Shown: piece by piece, positions 26,355 through 33,883 of the stretch
Numbering within the stretch: position 1 is the stretch's first letter
Layout: every line of letters starts with the position of its first letter
Assembly: GCA_022340885.1 (NCBI GenBank)
Contig: JAJDND010000059.1
Coordinates: 1 to 56,362 of the forward strand
Direction of reading: 5' to 3'
DNA from: Desulfobacterales bacterium
GTDB taxonomy: Bacteria; Desulfobacterota; Desulfobacteria; Desulfobacterales; UBA11574
DNA: 56,362 nt
Notes under the pieces: generated by a model
Database searches by the model: none
What the model saw: the letters and a program-made list of their open reading frames with translations, nothing else
What the model was told of the DNA's origin: nothing
Translations under genes and position numbers: made by a program

Positions 26355-27734
26355 ATGAAGACCCCACTCGATGTTTCCGACATCCGTAATTTGATTACGT
26401 CCGGAAACGCCAAATCCCTTAAAACTTACTGCGAATCGAGCCACCCCGTGGTGGTGGCCGAGATGATCTCTTCACTGAACACCGGTGAAGCATGGGACGT
26501 GCTCCGGCATGCCGGCTTTCAGACCCGTTCCGATATCTTCAGTCACCTCAGTGATGAACTTCAAGTGGATATCATCGGTGCATTAGGCCGGGGAGACATC
26601 GCCCGGCTGCTTGCCGATATGCCTCCGGATGATCGTGCGGATGTGTTCAAACTCCTGCCTGAAGACCGGCGTGAAGAGGTTTTGCCCGCCATAGCTCAAG
26701 CCGAGCGGGAAGACATACGCCGTTTGTCCGCCTACAAGGAAGGCACCGCCGGTGCGGTAATGACCTCGGATTATGCGACCCTGCCCCCGGAATTGACGGC
26801 ATCGCAAGCCATCGATCGACTCAGGGAGATCGCGCCGGACCGGGAAACCATCTATTATGCCTATGTGGTGGATGGGCACCGTAAATTGATCGGTTTTATA
26901 TCCTTAAAAGACCTGATTATTGCCCGGAAAGAGGCCCGGATCGGGGAGATCATGCACCGGGACGTGATTTACGCCCGCGTTGAAGATGACCAGGAAGATG
27001 CAGCCCGTAAAATTCAGAAATACGATCTTATCGCCCTGCCGATTATTAACGGAAATGAAGCGCTGGTCGGCATTGTCACACACGATGATGCCCTTGACAT
27101 TATCACCCAGGAACAAACAGAAGATATGGAAAAATTGATGGCGATCTCCGGTCGTCACGAAGCGGCCGCCTACATGAAGACGCCGGTCATTAAGCATTTC
27201 AAAAACAGGGTCTTATGGATCGTAGTACTTGCCTTGTTCGGATTTATATCCGGTGCTATCGTCCAGAAATTCGAAGGGCTGCTGCTGCAATTTGCCATAT
27301 TGGTCACATTTATGCCCATGCTGGCGGATACCGGAGGAAACACCGGGAGTCAATCAGCGACCCTGGTCGTTCGGGCACTGGCTCTTGAAGAAATTACCCA
27401 TAAAGACATCGTGCGAATTCTTTTGAAAGAGGCCCGAATCGGACTGCTTCTCGGCGTATTGCTCGGGGCCATTGCTTATGGACGCGTTCTTTTTTTCGGT
27501 GCGGGGTCTTCCGGACCAGCTGGTTTTTCAATCGGCATGATCGGCGTTGCTGTTTCGGTTGCCCTGACATTGCAAGTGGTCACCGCAACCATCATCGGTG
27601 CGTTACTTCCTCTGTTTGCGGCCAGATTAAAGCTCGATCCTGCCGTAATCGCGAGCCCGGCGTTGACGACCGTTGTCGACATCACCGGTCTGCTTATTTT
27701 TTTTATGACGGCCAGGATCATATTAAATATTTGA
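26355..27734 (+). CDS. mgtE: Magnesium transporter MgtE
   Basis: This 459-residue Mg2+ channel has the full MgtE layout. The cytosolic N domain comes first (residues ~1-130, with repeated LLADMPPDDRADVFKLLP-type helices). Two CBS domains follow (~140-255, including MTSDYATLPPELTASQA and MHRDVIYARVEDDQ), then a plug helix and five transmembrane segments from ~285. The ATG follows AGAGGTGAG. It stands immediately before the first fluoride riboswitch promoter. Mg2+ and fluoride form complexes in cells, so the neighbourhood may be functional. Confidence 0.94.
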   Translation: MKTPLDVSDIRNLITSGNAKSLKTYCESSHPVVVAEMISSLNTGEAWDVLRHAGFQTRSDIFSHLSDELQVDIIGALGRGDIARLLADMPPDDRADVFKLLPEDRREEVLPAIAQAEREDIRRLSAYKEGTAGAVMTSDYATLPPELTASQAIDRLREIAPDRETIYYAYVVDGHRKLIGFISLKDLIIARKEARIGEIMHRDVIYARVEDDQEDAARKIQKYDLIALPIINGNEALVGIVTHDDALDIITQEQTEDMEKLMAISGRHEAAAYMKTPVIKHFKNRVLWIVVLALFGFISGAIVQKFEGLLLQFAILVTFMPMLADTGGNTGSQSATLVVRALALEEITHKDIVRILLKEARIGLLLGVLLGAIAYGRVLFFGAGSSGPAGFSIGMIGVAVSVALTLQVVTATIIGALLPLFAARLKLDPAVIASPALTTVVDITGLLIFFMTARIILNI

Positions 27735-27736
27735 GA

Positions 27737-27766
27737 TTGACAAAAATACGGTATAGATTGTATTAT
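27737..27766 (+). promoter_or_regulatory. Promoter of fluoride riboswitch 1
   Basis: TTGACA at 27737-27742 and TATTAT at 27761-27766 are separated by 18 bases. This is a good sigma-70-type promoter that starts 3 bases after the mgtE stop. Transcription would begin near 27773, about 15 bases before the aptamer. Confidence 0.65.
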
Positions 27767-27785
27767 AAATTATTTATATATTGCG

Positions 27786-27870
27786 GAAGGCAATGAAGTC
27801 TGCCTGAATTTTTCATATCTTGCATAGAGGGGATAGAAATGATGACTTCTACTTATAACGGGTAGGAGTT
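27786..27870 (+). ncRNA. Fluoride (crcB-motif) riboswitch 1
   Basis: GGCAATGAAGTCTGCC at 27789-27804 matches the 5' core of the crcB aptamer. The 3' core is ATGATGACTTCTACTT (27839-27854). As in characterised fluoride aptamers, AAGTC in the 5' core can pair with GACTT in the 3' core, and an internal stem forms between (UUUC-A-UAUC with GAUA-GAAA). Immediately after, GACTTCTAC (27844-27852) can instead pair with GTAGGAGTT (27862-27870), the competing fold. The family is known to turn genes on when fluoride is bound. Confidence 0.9.
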
Positions 27871-27879
27871 AATCACCAA

Positions 27880-27960
27880 TATCTGCTTTGCCCTTCGCTG
27901 CAGATACAAACGAGTATAACCCTGCCCGGATTCAAACTGAGCAGGGTTTTTTTGTATCTG
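27880..27960 (+). terminator. Nested terminator of fluoride riboswitch 1
   Basis: AACCCTGC (27918-27925) pairs with GCAGGGTT (27941-27948) and is followed by T7. An outer stem CAGATACAAA (27901-27910) pairs with 27951-27960, perfectly over 10 bp. A rival hairpin TATCTGC (27880-27886) with GCAGATA (27900-27906) overlaps the left outer arm, so two folds are mutually exclusive. It sits between the aptamer and the GTPase start. Confidence 0.75.
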
Positions 27961-28008
27961 TTAGGCCAGCATGTCCAATATATTCTCTACACAGGAGGTG
28001 GCGTCGTC

Positions 28009-29766
28009 ATGGAAACTCGATTTGCTGTGATGAAGGATCGGCTTGTTGGTGTTGTCGACGATCTTTCCAAGATAAACAGCAATAGGGATAAGCGACTTGG
28101 AGAGATAACCGAAAAACTGGCGCTGGAGCAGTTCAACCTGGTGGTAATGGGGCAATTTAAACGCGGAAAGTCCACATTTATCAATGCATTGATCGGCGCT
28201 GAGATCCTTCCGACATCCATTATTCCGCTGACGTCCATCGTCACCATCTTGCGTTACGGTCAAAAAGCCAAGGCTATGGTGCGTTATTTGGATGAGAAAG
28301 AAGAGGAGATCGACCTTCCGGATATTCCGAAATTTGTGACTGAAAAACGAAACCCCAAGAACAAACTGCGCGTCAAAGAAGTGGAAATCCTCTTTCCTTC
28401 GGATTATTTGAAGGACGGGGTGCGGATCATCGACACCCCCGGAGTGGGTTCGGTGTTCAAACATAATACGGATGTGGCCTATGCGTATCTGCCCTACGTC
28501 GATGCCGGTGTCTTTATCGTTACGCCGGACCCGCCGCTGGGAGAGGCCGAGCATCGATTTTTAACGGAAGTCCGGGAGCATGCCGACAAATTTATTTTTG
28601 TATTAAACAAAACCGACCTTGTGGAAGCGTCGGATTTAAGCGAATCCATGGATTTCACCACCAATCTTATACAAGAAGATCTCGGGCAATCCGTCAATCT
28701 CTATCCGGTTTCGGCCAAATTCGCGCTGTTAGGAAAGCTAAAGGGTGATACGGATAAATTAAGCCAGTCTAATATGTTGGCTTTTGAAAAAGATCTCAAA
28801 GATTTTTTACACCATGAAAAGGGAAAAACCTTTCTTCGTTCGGTCATCGGATCCCTTTTAAAATATACCGCCGATGAAACCATGGCGTATAAGATAGAGC
28901 AGGAAGCCGCCCGACTATCGGTGGAGGAGTTAAAAGCGAAAATCGCCACCTTTGAAAAATATGCCGAGACTGCTCAAAAGGATCGGGATCGCCAGAATTT
29001 TATTTTAGAAGGACATATGAGAAAGCTCCAACAGAAGCTGGATGATAATTTGGCCGGGCTTGCCCAAAAAGATCTGCCGGTTCTTTTGAAAAATATGGAA
29101 GAAAAATTTGCCGAAACAACCGCCCGACACATCAGCAGTCATGAACTTGAAAAGGAAATGGAAGAATTCGTTTTTAACGAAATCATGGTCACATTTAACA
29201 GGGTCAGGCAAAAAGAAGCGGAAAAGATCGCCGGAATTCTTGAGCAAATTTACCTGGATATCGCAAAACGCACCAATGATATCATTGAAAACATCGTAAA
29301 GATGACATCCGACCTGTTCCAGGTGGAGCTCAAACCCTTTACCACTGTTGAAAAACTATCAAAAAAAGGTGAATTTTATTTTTTGTTAAAAGACGATCCG
29401 GGCGCCATCGAACTCATCGGGCTGTCGATCCGTTTTGCCCTGCCGAAATTCATGGCCAAGGGGATTATTTTAAAGCGGATGAAAGATACGGTTTCCGGCC
29501 GATTTGAAAGGCACTGCGGCCGGGTAAGATATGATCTGCTCCGGCGGGTTGAAGACACCAGCAGAAACTTTAAAAAAGCACTGAATGAAAAAATCGACCT
29601 GACCGTTTCCACCATCCGGGAAGCTTTGAACCGAGCGATGGCGCTCAAAGATCAGAGTGAAAAAGAGGTTTCTCAGACGTTGTCCACGCTTTCAGACCGG
29701 TTATCGAATGTCGAAGAAATTCGCAATCAGCTTTATTCTTATCAAAAAGATGTTTCAGCAATGTAA
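28009..29766 (+). CDS. Dynamin-family GTPase under fluoride riboswitch control
   Basis: This is a 585-residue dynamin-like GTPase. G1 is GQFKRGKS (48-55), G2 lies in the TSIIPLTS segment, G3 is DTPG (142-145) and G4 is NKTD (200-203). The C-terminal ~300 residues are long, charged helices with coiled-coil character, and two short hydrophobic patches (LIGLSIRFALPKF) could touch membrane. I start at ATG 28009 because AGGAGG precedes it by about 10 bases; an in-frame start at 27952 lies inside the terminator. Bacterial dynamins remodel or repair membranes; a fluoride-linked role would be new as far as I know. Confidence 0.88.
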   Translation: METRFAVMKDRLVGVVDDLSKINSNRDKRLGEITEKLALEQFNLVVMGQFKRGKSTFINALIGAEILPTSIIPLTSIVTILRYGQKAKAMVRYLDEKEEEIDLPDIPKFVTEKRNPKNKLRVKEVEILFPSDYLKDGVRIIDTPGVGSVFKHNTDVAYAYLPYVDAGVFIVTPDPPLGEAEHRFLTEVREHADKFIFVLNKTDLVEASDLSESMDFTTNLIQEDLGQSVNLYPVSAKFALLGKLKGDTDKLSQSNMLAFEKDLKDFLHHEKGKTFLRSVIGSLLKYTADETMAYKIEQEAARLSVEELKAKIATFEKYAETAQKDRDRQNFILEGHMRKLQQKLDDNLAGLAQKDLPVLLKNMEEKFAETTARHISSHELEKEMEEFVFNEIMVTFNRVRQKEAEKIAGILEQIYLDIAKRTNDIIENIVKMTSDLFQVELKPFTTVEKLSKKGEFYFLLKDDPGAIELIGLSIRFALPKFMAKGIILKRMKDTVSGRFERHCGRVRYDLLRRVEDTSRNFKKALNEKIDLTVSTIREALNRAMALKDQSEKEVSQTLSTLSDRLSNVEEIRNQLYSYQKDVSAM

Positions 29767-29828
29767 TTTTTGGATCCATTAAAAAAAATATTTAAAACCC
29801 ATGGGCATGCGATGAACATGAAATTTGC

Positions 29829-29858
29829 TTGACATTCAATAATAGAACGTAGTTAGAG
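29829..29858 (+). promoter_or_regulatory. Candidate promoter of fluoride riboswitch 2
   Basis: TTGACA at 29829-29834 is followed after 18 bases by TTAGAG (29853-29858). The -35 is perfect but the -10 is weak. The spacing equals that of riboswitch 1's promoter and leads to the second aptamer about 15 bases downstream. Confidence 0.4.
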
Positions 29859-29869
29859 GCTAAAAAAAT

Positions 29870-29947
29870 ATAAGGCAATGAAGTCTGCCTGAATCGTCAC
29901 CAAGCATTGAGAGACTAATGACTTCTACTTAAAATCGGGTAGAAGTC
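29870..29947 (+). ncRNA. Fluoride (crcB-motif) riboswitch 2
   Basis: GGCAATGAAGTCTGCC (29874-29889) is identical to copy 1. CTAATGACTTCTACTT (29915-29930) is the 3' core. The five-base pairing AAGTC with GACTT is conserved. GACTTCTAC (29920-29928) can fold with the perfectly complementary GTAGAAGTC (29939-29947), giving the off state. The linker between the two cores differs completely from riboswitch 1, so the shared blocks are functional conservation and not recent duplication of the whole leader. Confidence 0.92.
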
Positions 29948-29967
29948 GCAGCATCATAAGATTTCTG

Positions 29968-30044
29968 CCCCATCCGGATAAACCGGGCGGGGTTTTTTTA
30001 TACTGTTTTAAGATCCTGCCCGAAACATCCGAGCGGGTTTTTTA
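29968..30044 (+). terminator. Tandem intrinsic terminators of fluoride riboswitch 2
   Basis: CCCCATCCGG (29968-29977) pairs with CCGGGCGGGG (29983-29992) and is followed by T7. A second hairpin at about 30018-30037 (GCCCG with CGGGT) is followed by T6. They lie between the aptamer and the AGGAGG of the antiporter gene. Two terminators in series suggest tight repression without fluoride. Confidence 0.75.
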
Positions 30045-30089
30045 TGCAGCGTAAAGGGCATTCAAAATAATTTTTATCAGGAGGTATAA

Positions 30090-31550
30090 ATGGCGGCAAG
30101 TCTTTCTTTGATTATCGTTTTGGGATTACTGGCGGATTATATATTTCAAAAGGTAAAATTACCCGGTTTGGTGGGTATGCTCATCGTGGGAATTTTCGCA
30201 GGACCTTATGTCTTTAATCTCATGGCACCGGATATGATGAGGGTTTCCGCTGATTTTCGAAAAATTGCCTTGATTGTCATTTTGCTCCGCGCCGGATTTG
30301 AGCTGCATAAAGACACCCTGCACCGCGTTGGACGAGCCGCCCTCTTAATGAGCTGTATTCCCGCAATTTTTGAAATCGCGGGTGTCATTCTGGTTGCCCC
30401 GAGATGGCTGCATATCAGCTATGTGGAAGCCGCCATACTTGGTGCGATTTTAGGTGCTGTTTCGCCGGCGGTGGTGGTGCCGTTGATGATTGATTTCATC
30501 GATCGGGGCCGGGGCGCCAAAAAGGGCATTCCCACGCTGCTGCTGGCGGCGTCATCCATTGACGATGTTTTTGTCATTGTTTTGTTTTCGATTTTTTTGG
30601 GCATGTACGGCGGCGGTACGGTCAATATTTGGGCCAAATTGGGAGAAATACCGGTTTCCATTACGCTGGGAATTCTGGTGGGCGTCGTCCCCGGGTATTT
30701 TTTATACCGTCTGTTCACCAAATACGACTGGCGGCCCCCAAAACGGACCCTGATCGTTTTAGGTGTGGCCATCATCTTGACCTGGCTGGAGAAGGAGTGT
30801 GAAAAATGGGTGCCCATTGCCAGTCTTTTAGGGGTCATGGCCATTGGATTTATTATCCTGGAAAAATCCGAACCCATCGCACACTTAATTTCCCAAAAAC
30901 TTAAAAAAGTCTGGGTGTTTGCCGAGCTGCTTCTCTTCGTTCTGGTCGGCGCCCAGGTCAACGTCAAGGTGGCCTGGCATGCCGGGCTTGCCGGTACCCT
31001 CGTCATTTTGGTGGGGCTTTTATTCCGCAGCGTCGGTACCTACCTTTGTCTGATCGGGACACCCTACAGTCTGAAAGAAAGGGTTTTCTGTGTGATATCC
31101 TATATCCCCAAGGCCACTGTCCAGGCGGCCATCGGTGCGGTTCCTTTGGCCGCCGGTGTGGCTGCAGGAGATCTGATTCTTGCCGTTGCCGTCCTCTCCA
31201 TTCTGTTGACCGCACCCCTCGGGGCCATCGGAATTATCATTTCAGGAGAGAAAATTTTGGATTACGGCGAAAGGTCCCCTTACAAATTCAAAGATCTCCG
31301 GACAAAACACGGGCTGCCGCGTGTGGGAGAACGGGTCCGGAGCAAGCAATTCGGTACGGTCTGGAAGATTATCGAAGAAAAGGAAGTATGGATGGACGGG
31401 TCGAACGCACATCGTATTCCCGGCATTTTTGTCAAATATTGGCGCGAAGACAGCACTTCGGGTCCCGGTACCGGGAAAACCATGTCATACCGGTACAGTC
31501 AGAATGATCCGCCTTTTGATAATTATTGGGAAATCCTTTATGACTGGTAA
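30090..31550 (+). CDS. Cation:proton antiporter (CPA-type) under fluoride riboswitch 2
   Basis: This 486-residue membrane protein has about 12 transmembrane segments over residues ~1-395 and a cytosolic tail with a HGLPRVGERVRSKQFGTVWKI region. The motif SSIDD near residue 155 corresponds to the ion-binding Asp-rich helix of CPA-type Na+/H+ or K+/H+ antiporters. The ATG follows AGGAGG by 5 bases. Na+/H+ antiporters are a known class of fluoride-riboswitch target. The transported ion cannot be settled from the sequence; fluoride itself is possible but unproven. Confidence 0.88.
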   Translation: MAASLSLIIVLGLLADYIFQKVKLPGLVGMLIVGIFAGPYVFNLMAPDMMRVSADFRKIALIVILLRAGFELHKDTLHRVGRAALLMSCIPAIFEIAGVILVAPRWLHISYVEAAILGAILGAVSPAVVVPLMIDFIDRGRGAKKGIPTLLLAASSIDDVFVIVLFSIFLGMYGGGTVNIWAKLGEIPVSITLGILVGVVPGYFLYRLFTKYDWRPPKRTLIVLGVAIILTWLEKECEKWVPIASLLGVMAIGFIILEKSEPIAHLISQKLKKVWVFAELLLFVLVGAQVNVKVAWHAGLAGTLVILVGLLFRSVGTYLCLIGTPYSLKERVFCVISYIPKATVQAAIGAVPLAAGVAAGDLILAVAVLSILLTAPLGAIGIIISGEKILDYGERSPYKFKDLRTKHGLPRVGERVRSKQFGTVWKIIEEKEVWMDGSNAHRIPGIFVKYWREDSTSGPGTGKTMSYRYSQNDPPFDNYWEILYDW

Positions 31551-31611
31551 ATTTTTTCCTAATTTTGAGATAGCTTCTCTAAACATCGAAACTTTTTTTA
31601 GATTTTTTTAA

Positions 31612-32250
31612 ATGATGTATTTTTTCGGGCGAATAAAGGAAATATCGGAAATCATCAATGCCTTAGAGAAAAGAAAACATATCGTCATTACCGGAAATTA
31701 TGGCATCGGCAAAACCGGACTGGCCAAACATCTATCTGACATAACCAAACAAAAATGTCAGTTTGTCTTTGCGGATTTCTCAAAAACGCCGTCAACGGTA
31801 TGTAATGAAATCTTAAGGAAAGTATCCCCAAAAACGCCGCCCGAACATCGTCGCAAATATATGAAATATAAAACGGCAAGATCTCTGATTGCCGAGCTTA
31901 CATTAAAGGACAACCGACAACCTGTCATTGTCCTGGACAATATTTCGGAACTCACTCATCAGAAACTGGCATTTATTCAACGGGTCGTTTTTTCTAAAAA
32001 ACTCCTTATCATTGCAATCACCGAGGGTTTCTTACCGGAACGTGATTTGTTTCAACTTCGGGCGTGCCTGATGCCCTCTCACTTAATCAAACTCGGGAAT
32101 CTCGGCACAAAAGACGCCGTTGATTTCCTTCGACATGCTTCCCGAAAAAACAGCCTGAACTGGTCTGAAACACACATCCGCATGCTGGCCGAGGTAACCG
32201 GAGGTTATCCTCTGGGAATGAAGGAGTTTGTGAAGCGGGAAATTAAATAA
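31612..32250 (+). CDS. Small P-loop ATPase (AAA/STAND type)
   Basis: This 212-residue protein starts FFGRIKEISEI, the typical N-terminal box of AAA-like and STAND ATPases. Walker A is GNYGIGKTG (residues ~29-37) and Walker B is PVIVLDNIS (~103-111). A sensor-type segment (LLIIAITEGFLP) follows. No further domain is attached, so it is probably an isolated ATPase module that works with a partner. ATG 31612 or 31615 both lack a clear Shine-Dalgarno sequence. It lies between the antiporter and the MutS-like pair in one transcription direction. Confidence 0.75.
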   Translation: MMYFFGRIKEISEIINALEKRKHIVITGNYGIGKTGLAKHLSDITKQKCQFVFADFSKTPSTVCNEILRKVSPKTPPEHRRKYMKYKTARSLIAELTLKDNRQPVIVLDNISELTHQKLAFIQRVVFSKKLLIIAITEGFLPERDLFQLRACLMPSHLIKLGNLGTKDAVDFLRHASRKNSLNWSETHIRMLAEVTGGYPLGMKEFVKREIK

Positions 32251-32347
32251 TAAACCGGCGCAGCAGTAAGGCTGATACCGGGCTGATGCGCCATAATCCG
32301 TGATGGGTCTTGGCATTTTGTTTCGTCCCGACAAGGATATCAATCCC

Positions 32348-33883
32348 ATGGATTTTTACAGCATCCTATTTGAAAAAGCCGAAGGAGACATAAAAAAAGA
32401 AATACCTGAAGCGCCCGTCTTTTTTGCTGATTTAAATCTCGATCAAATCATAGACGCCATTACCTCCGGCAAGGAGGAATATCATTTAAAACCTTTCTTT
32501 TATACTTCCCTAAAGGATGCCGGCGCGATCCGATATCGCCAAGAAATAATGCGGGATCTTGAAAACGAGGTTCTCTTCGAGCACATAAAATCATTCGCGG
32601 AAAAAATGCACAACGTTCGCAGGTATCTCGCCTTTGCAGATACGCTGTACTACAAATACCATCAAGAAGGATGGTTTTTAGAGGCCATAGAGATTTATTG
32701 CGAAGCAGTGACTTGCCTACAGCACGATTTAGATCTTGCAGACTTGAAATCGCGCGGCCTTTTGGCTTTTCGTAAATATTTGACGAACTACGCCGTTTCC
32801 CGCCGCTTTACATCCCTTGCGACGGAAACAGAAAAGCTCAAAACTGATCTGGCCGCTGTAAAATATTGTTTGATCATAAAAGGCAACCGCATCAAGGTCC
32901 GCAAATATGAATCTGAAATCGATTACAGCGCAGACGTTGAAAAAACCTTCGAAAGATTCAAACAGGGAGCGGTGAAAGATTACAGGGCCAAACTTCCAAT
33001 GAACTCCGGTATGAACCATGTCGAAGCGAAAATACTCGATTTAGTCGCAAAGTTATATCCCGAGATCTTTTTAAACCTTGATAGTTATTGCGCGAACAAC
33101 CGCAGTTATTTGGACCGAACCATAGACATTTTTGACCGGGAAATACAATTTTACATTGCTTATCTGGAGTATATCGCAAAAATCAAACAAGCAGGATTGA
33201 AATTTTGTTACCCTCAAATCACCGCCGCAAGCAAAGATATACATAATTATGAAGGCTTTGATCTGGCACTGGCCCATAAGCTCATTTCAGAAGAATTGCC
33301 CGTTGTCAGCAATGATTTTTTTCTGAAAGACAAAGAACGCATCATTGTAATCTCCGGACCGAACCAAGGCGGTAAAACCACCTTCGCCCGCACCTTCGGA
33401 CAGTTGCATTATATGGCCGGCCTGGGCTGTCCGGTCCCTGGCAAACAGGCGCGACTCTTTATGTTCGACCAGTTGCTGACGCATTTTGAAAAAGAAGAAA
33501 GCATCAACAACCTCAGAGGCAAGCTCCAGGATGACCTGGTCAGAATTTACGATATTCTGAACCGGGCCACATCGAACAGCATTATCGTCATGAATGAAAT
33601 TTTCACTTCCACAACTTTAAATGACGCGGTTTTTTTAGGGAAAAAGGTTATGGAGGAAATCGTGCAGTTGGATTTGCTGTGCGTCTTTGTAACCTTTATC
33701 GATGAATTGGCATCCCTAAGTGAAAAAACCGTGAGCATGGTCAGCACCATTGTTCCTGAAAACCCGGCATTGAGAACCTATAAAATCGTGAGAAGACCGG
33801 CAGACGGGCTTGCATATGCCATCGCTATTGCCGAAAAACATGGCGTCACTTACGGCCGGTTAAAGGAGCGGCTGACATCATGA
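32348..33883 (+). CDS. MutS-like ATPase, first of a pair
   Basis: This 511-residue protein has the MutS core helices and a C-terminal ABC-type ATPase with Walker A GPNQGGKT (337-344). The signature-like region NLRGKLQDDL and the Walker B region SIIVMNEIFTSTT are also present. It lacks the N-terminal mismatch-recognition domain with the Phe-x-Glu motif of MutS, so it is not classical mismatch repair. I start at ATG 32348, preceded by AAGGA; GTG 32300 or ATG 32303 would add 15-16 residues and have no Shine-Dalgarno. It overlaps the next gene by 4 bases (ATGA). Confidence 0.85.
   Translation: MDFYSILFEKAEGDIKKEIPEAPVFFADLNLDQIIDAITSGKEEYHLKPFFYTSLKDAGAIRYRQEIMRDLENEVLFEHIKSFAEKMHNVRRYLAFADTLYYKYHQEGWFLEAIEIYCEAVTCLQHDLDLADLKSRGLLAFRKYLTNYAVSRRFTSLATETEKLKTDLAAVKYCLIIKGNRIKVRKYESEIDYSADVEKTFERFKQGAVKDYRAKLPMNSGMNHVEAKILDLVAKLYPEIFLNLDSYCANNRSYLDRTIDIFDREIQFYIAYLEYIAKIKQAGLKFCYPQITAASKDIHNYEGFDLALAHKLISEELPVVSNDFFLKDKERIIVISGPNQGGKTTFARTFGQLHYMAGLGCPVPGKQARLFMFDQLLTHFEKEESINNLRGKLQDDLVRIYDILNRATSNSIIVMNEIFTSTTLNDAVFLGKKVMEEIVQLDLLCVFVTFIDELASLSEKTVSMVSTIVPENPALRTYKIVRRPADGLAYAIAIAEKHGVTYGRLKERLTS

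Larger units (their letters stand above)
29767..30089. other. 323-base region without a protein gene, occupied by riboswitch 2
   Basis: There is no coding sequence here. It contains the promoter, aptamer and tandem terminators of riboswitch 2, then the Shine-Dalgarno AGGAGG of the antiporter gene. The first ~60 bases after the GTPase stop show nothing I can assign. Confidence 0.75.
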
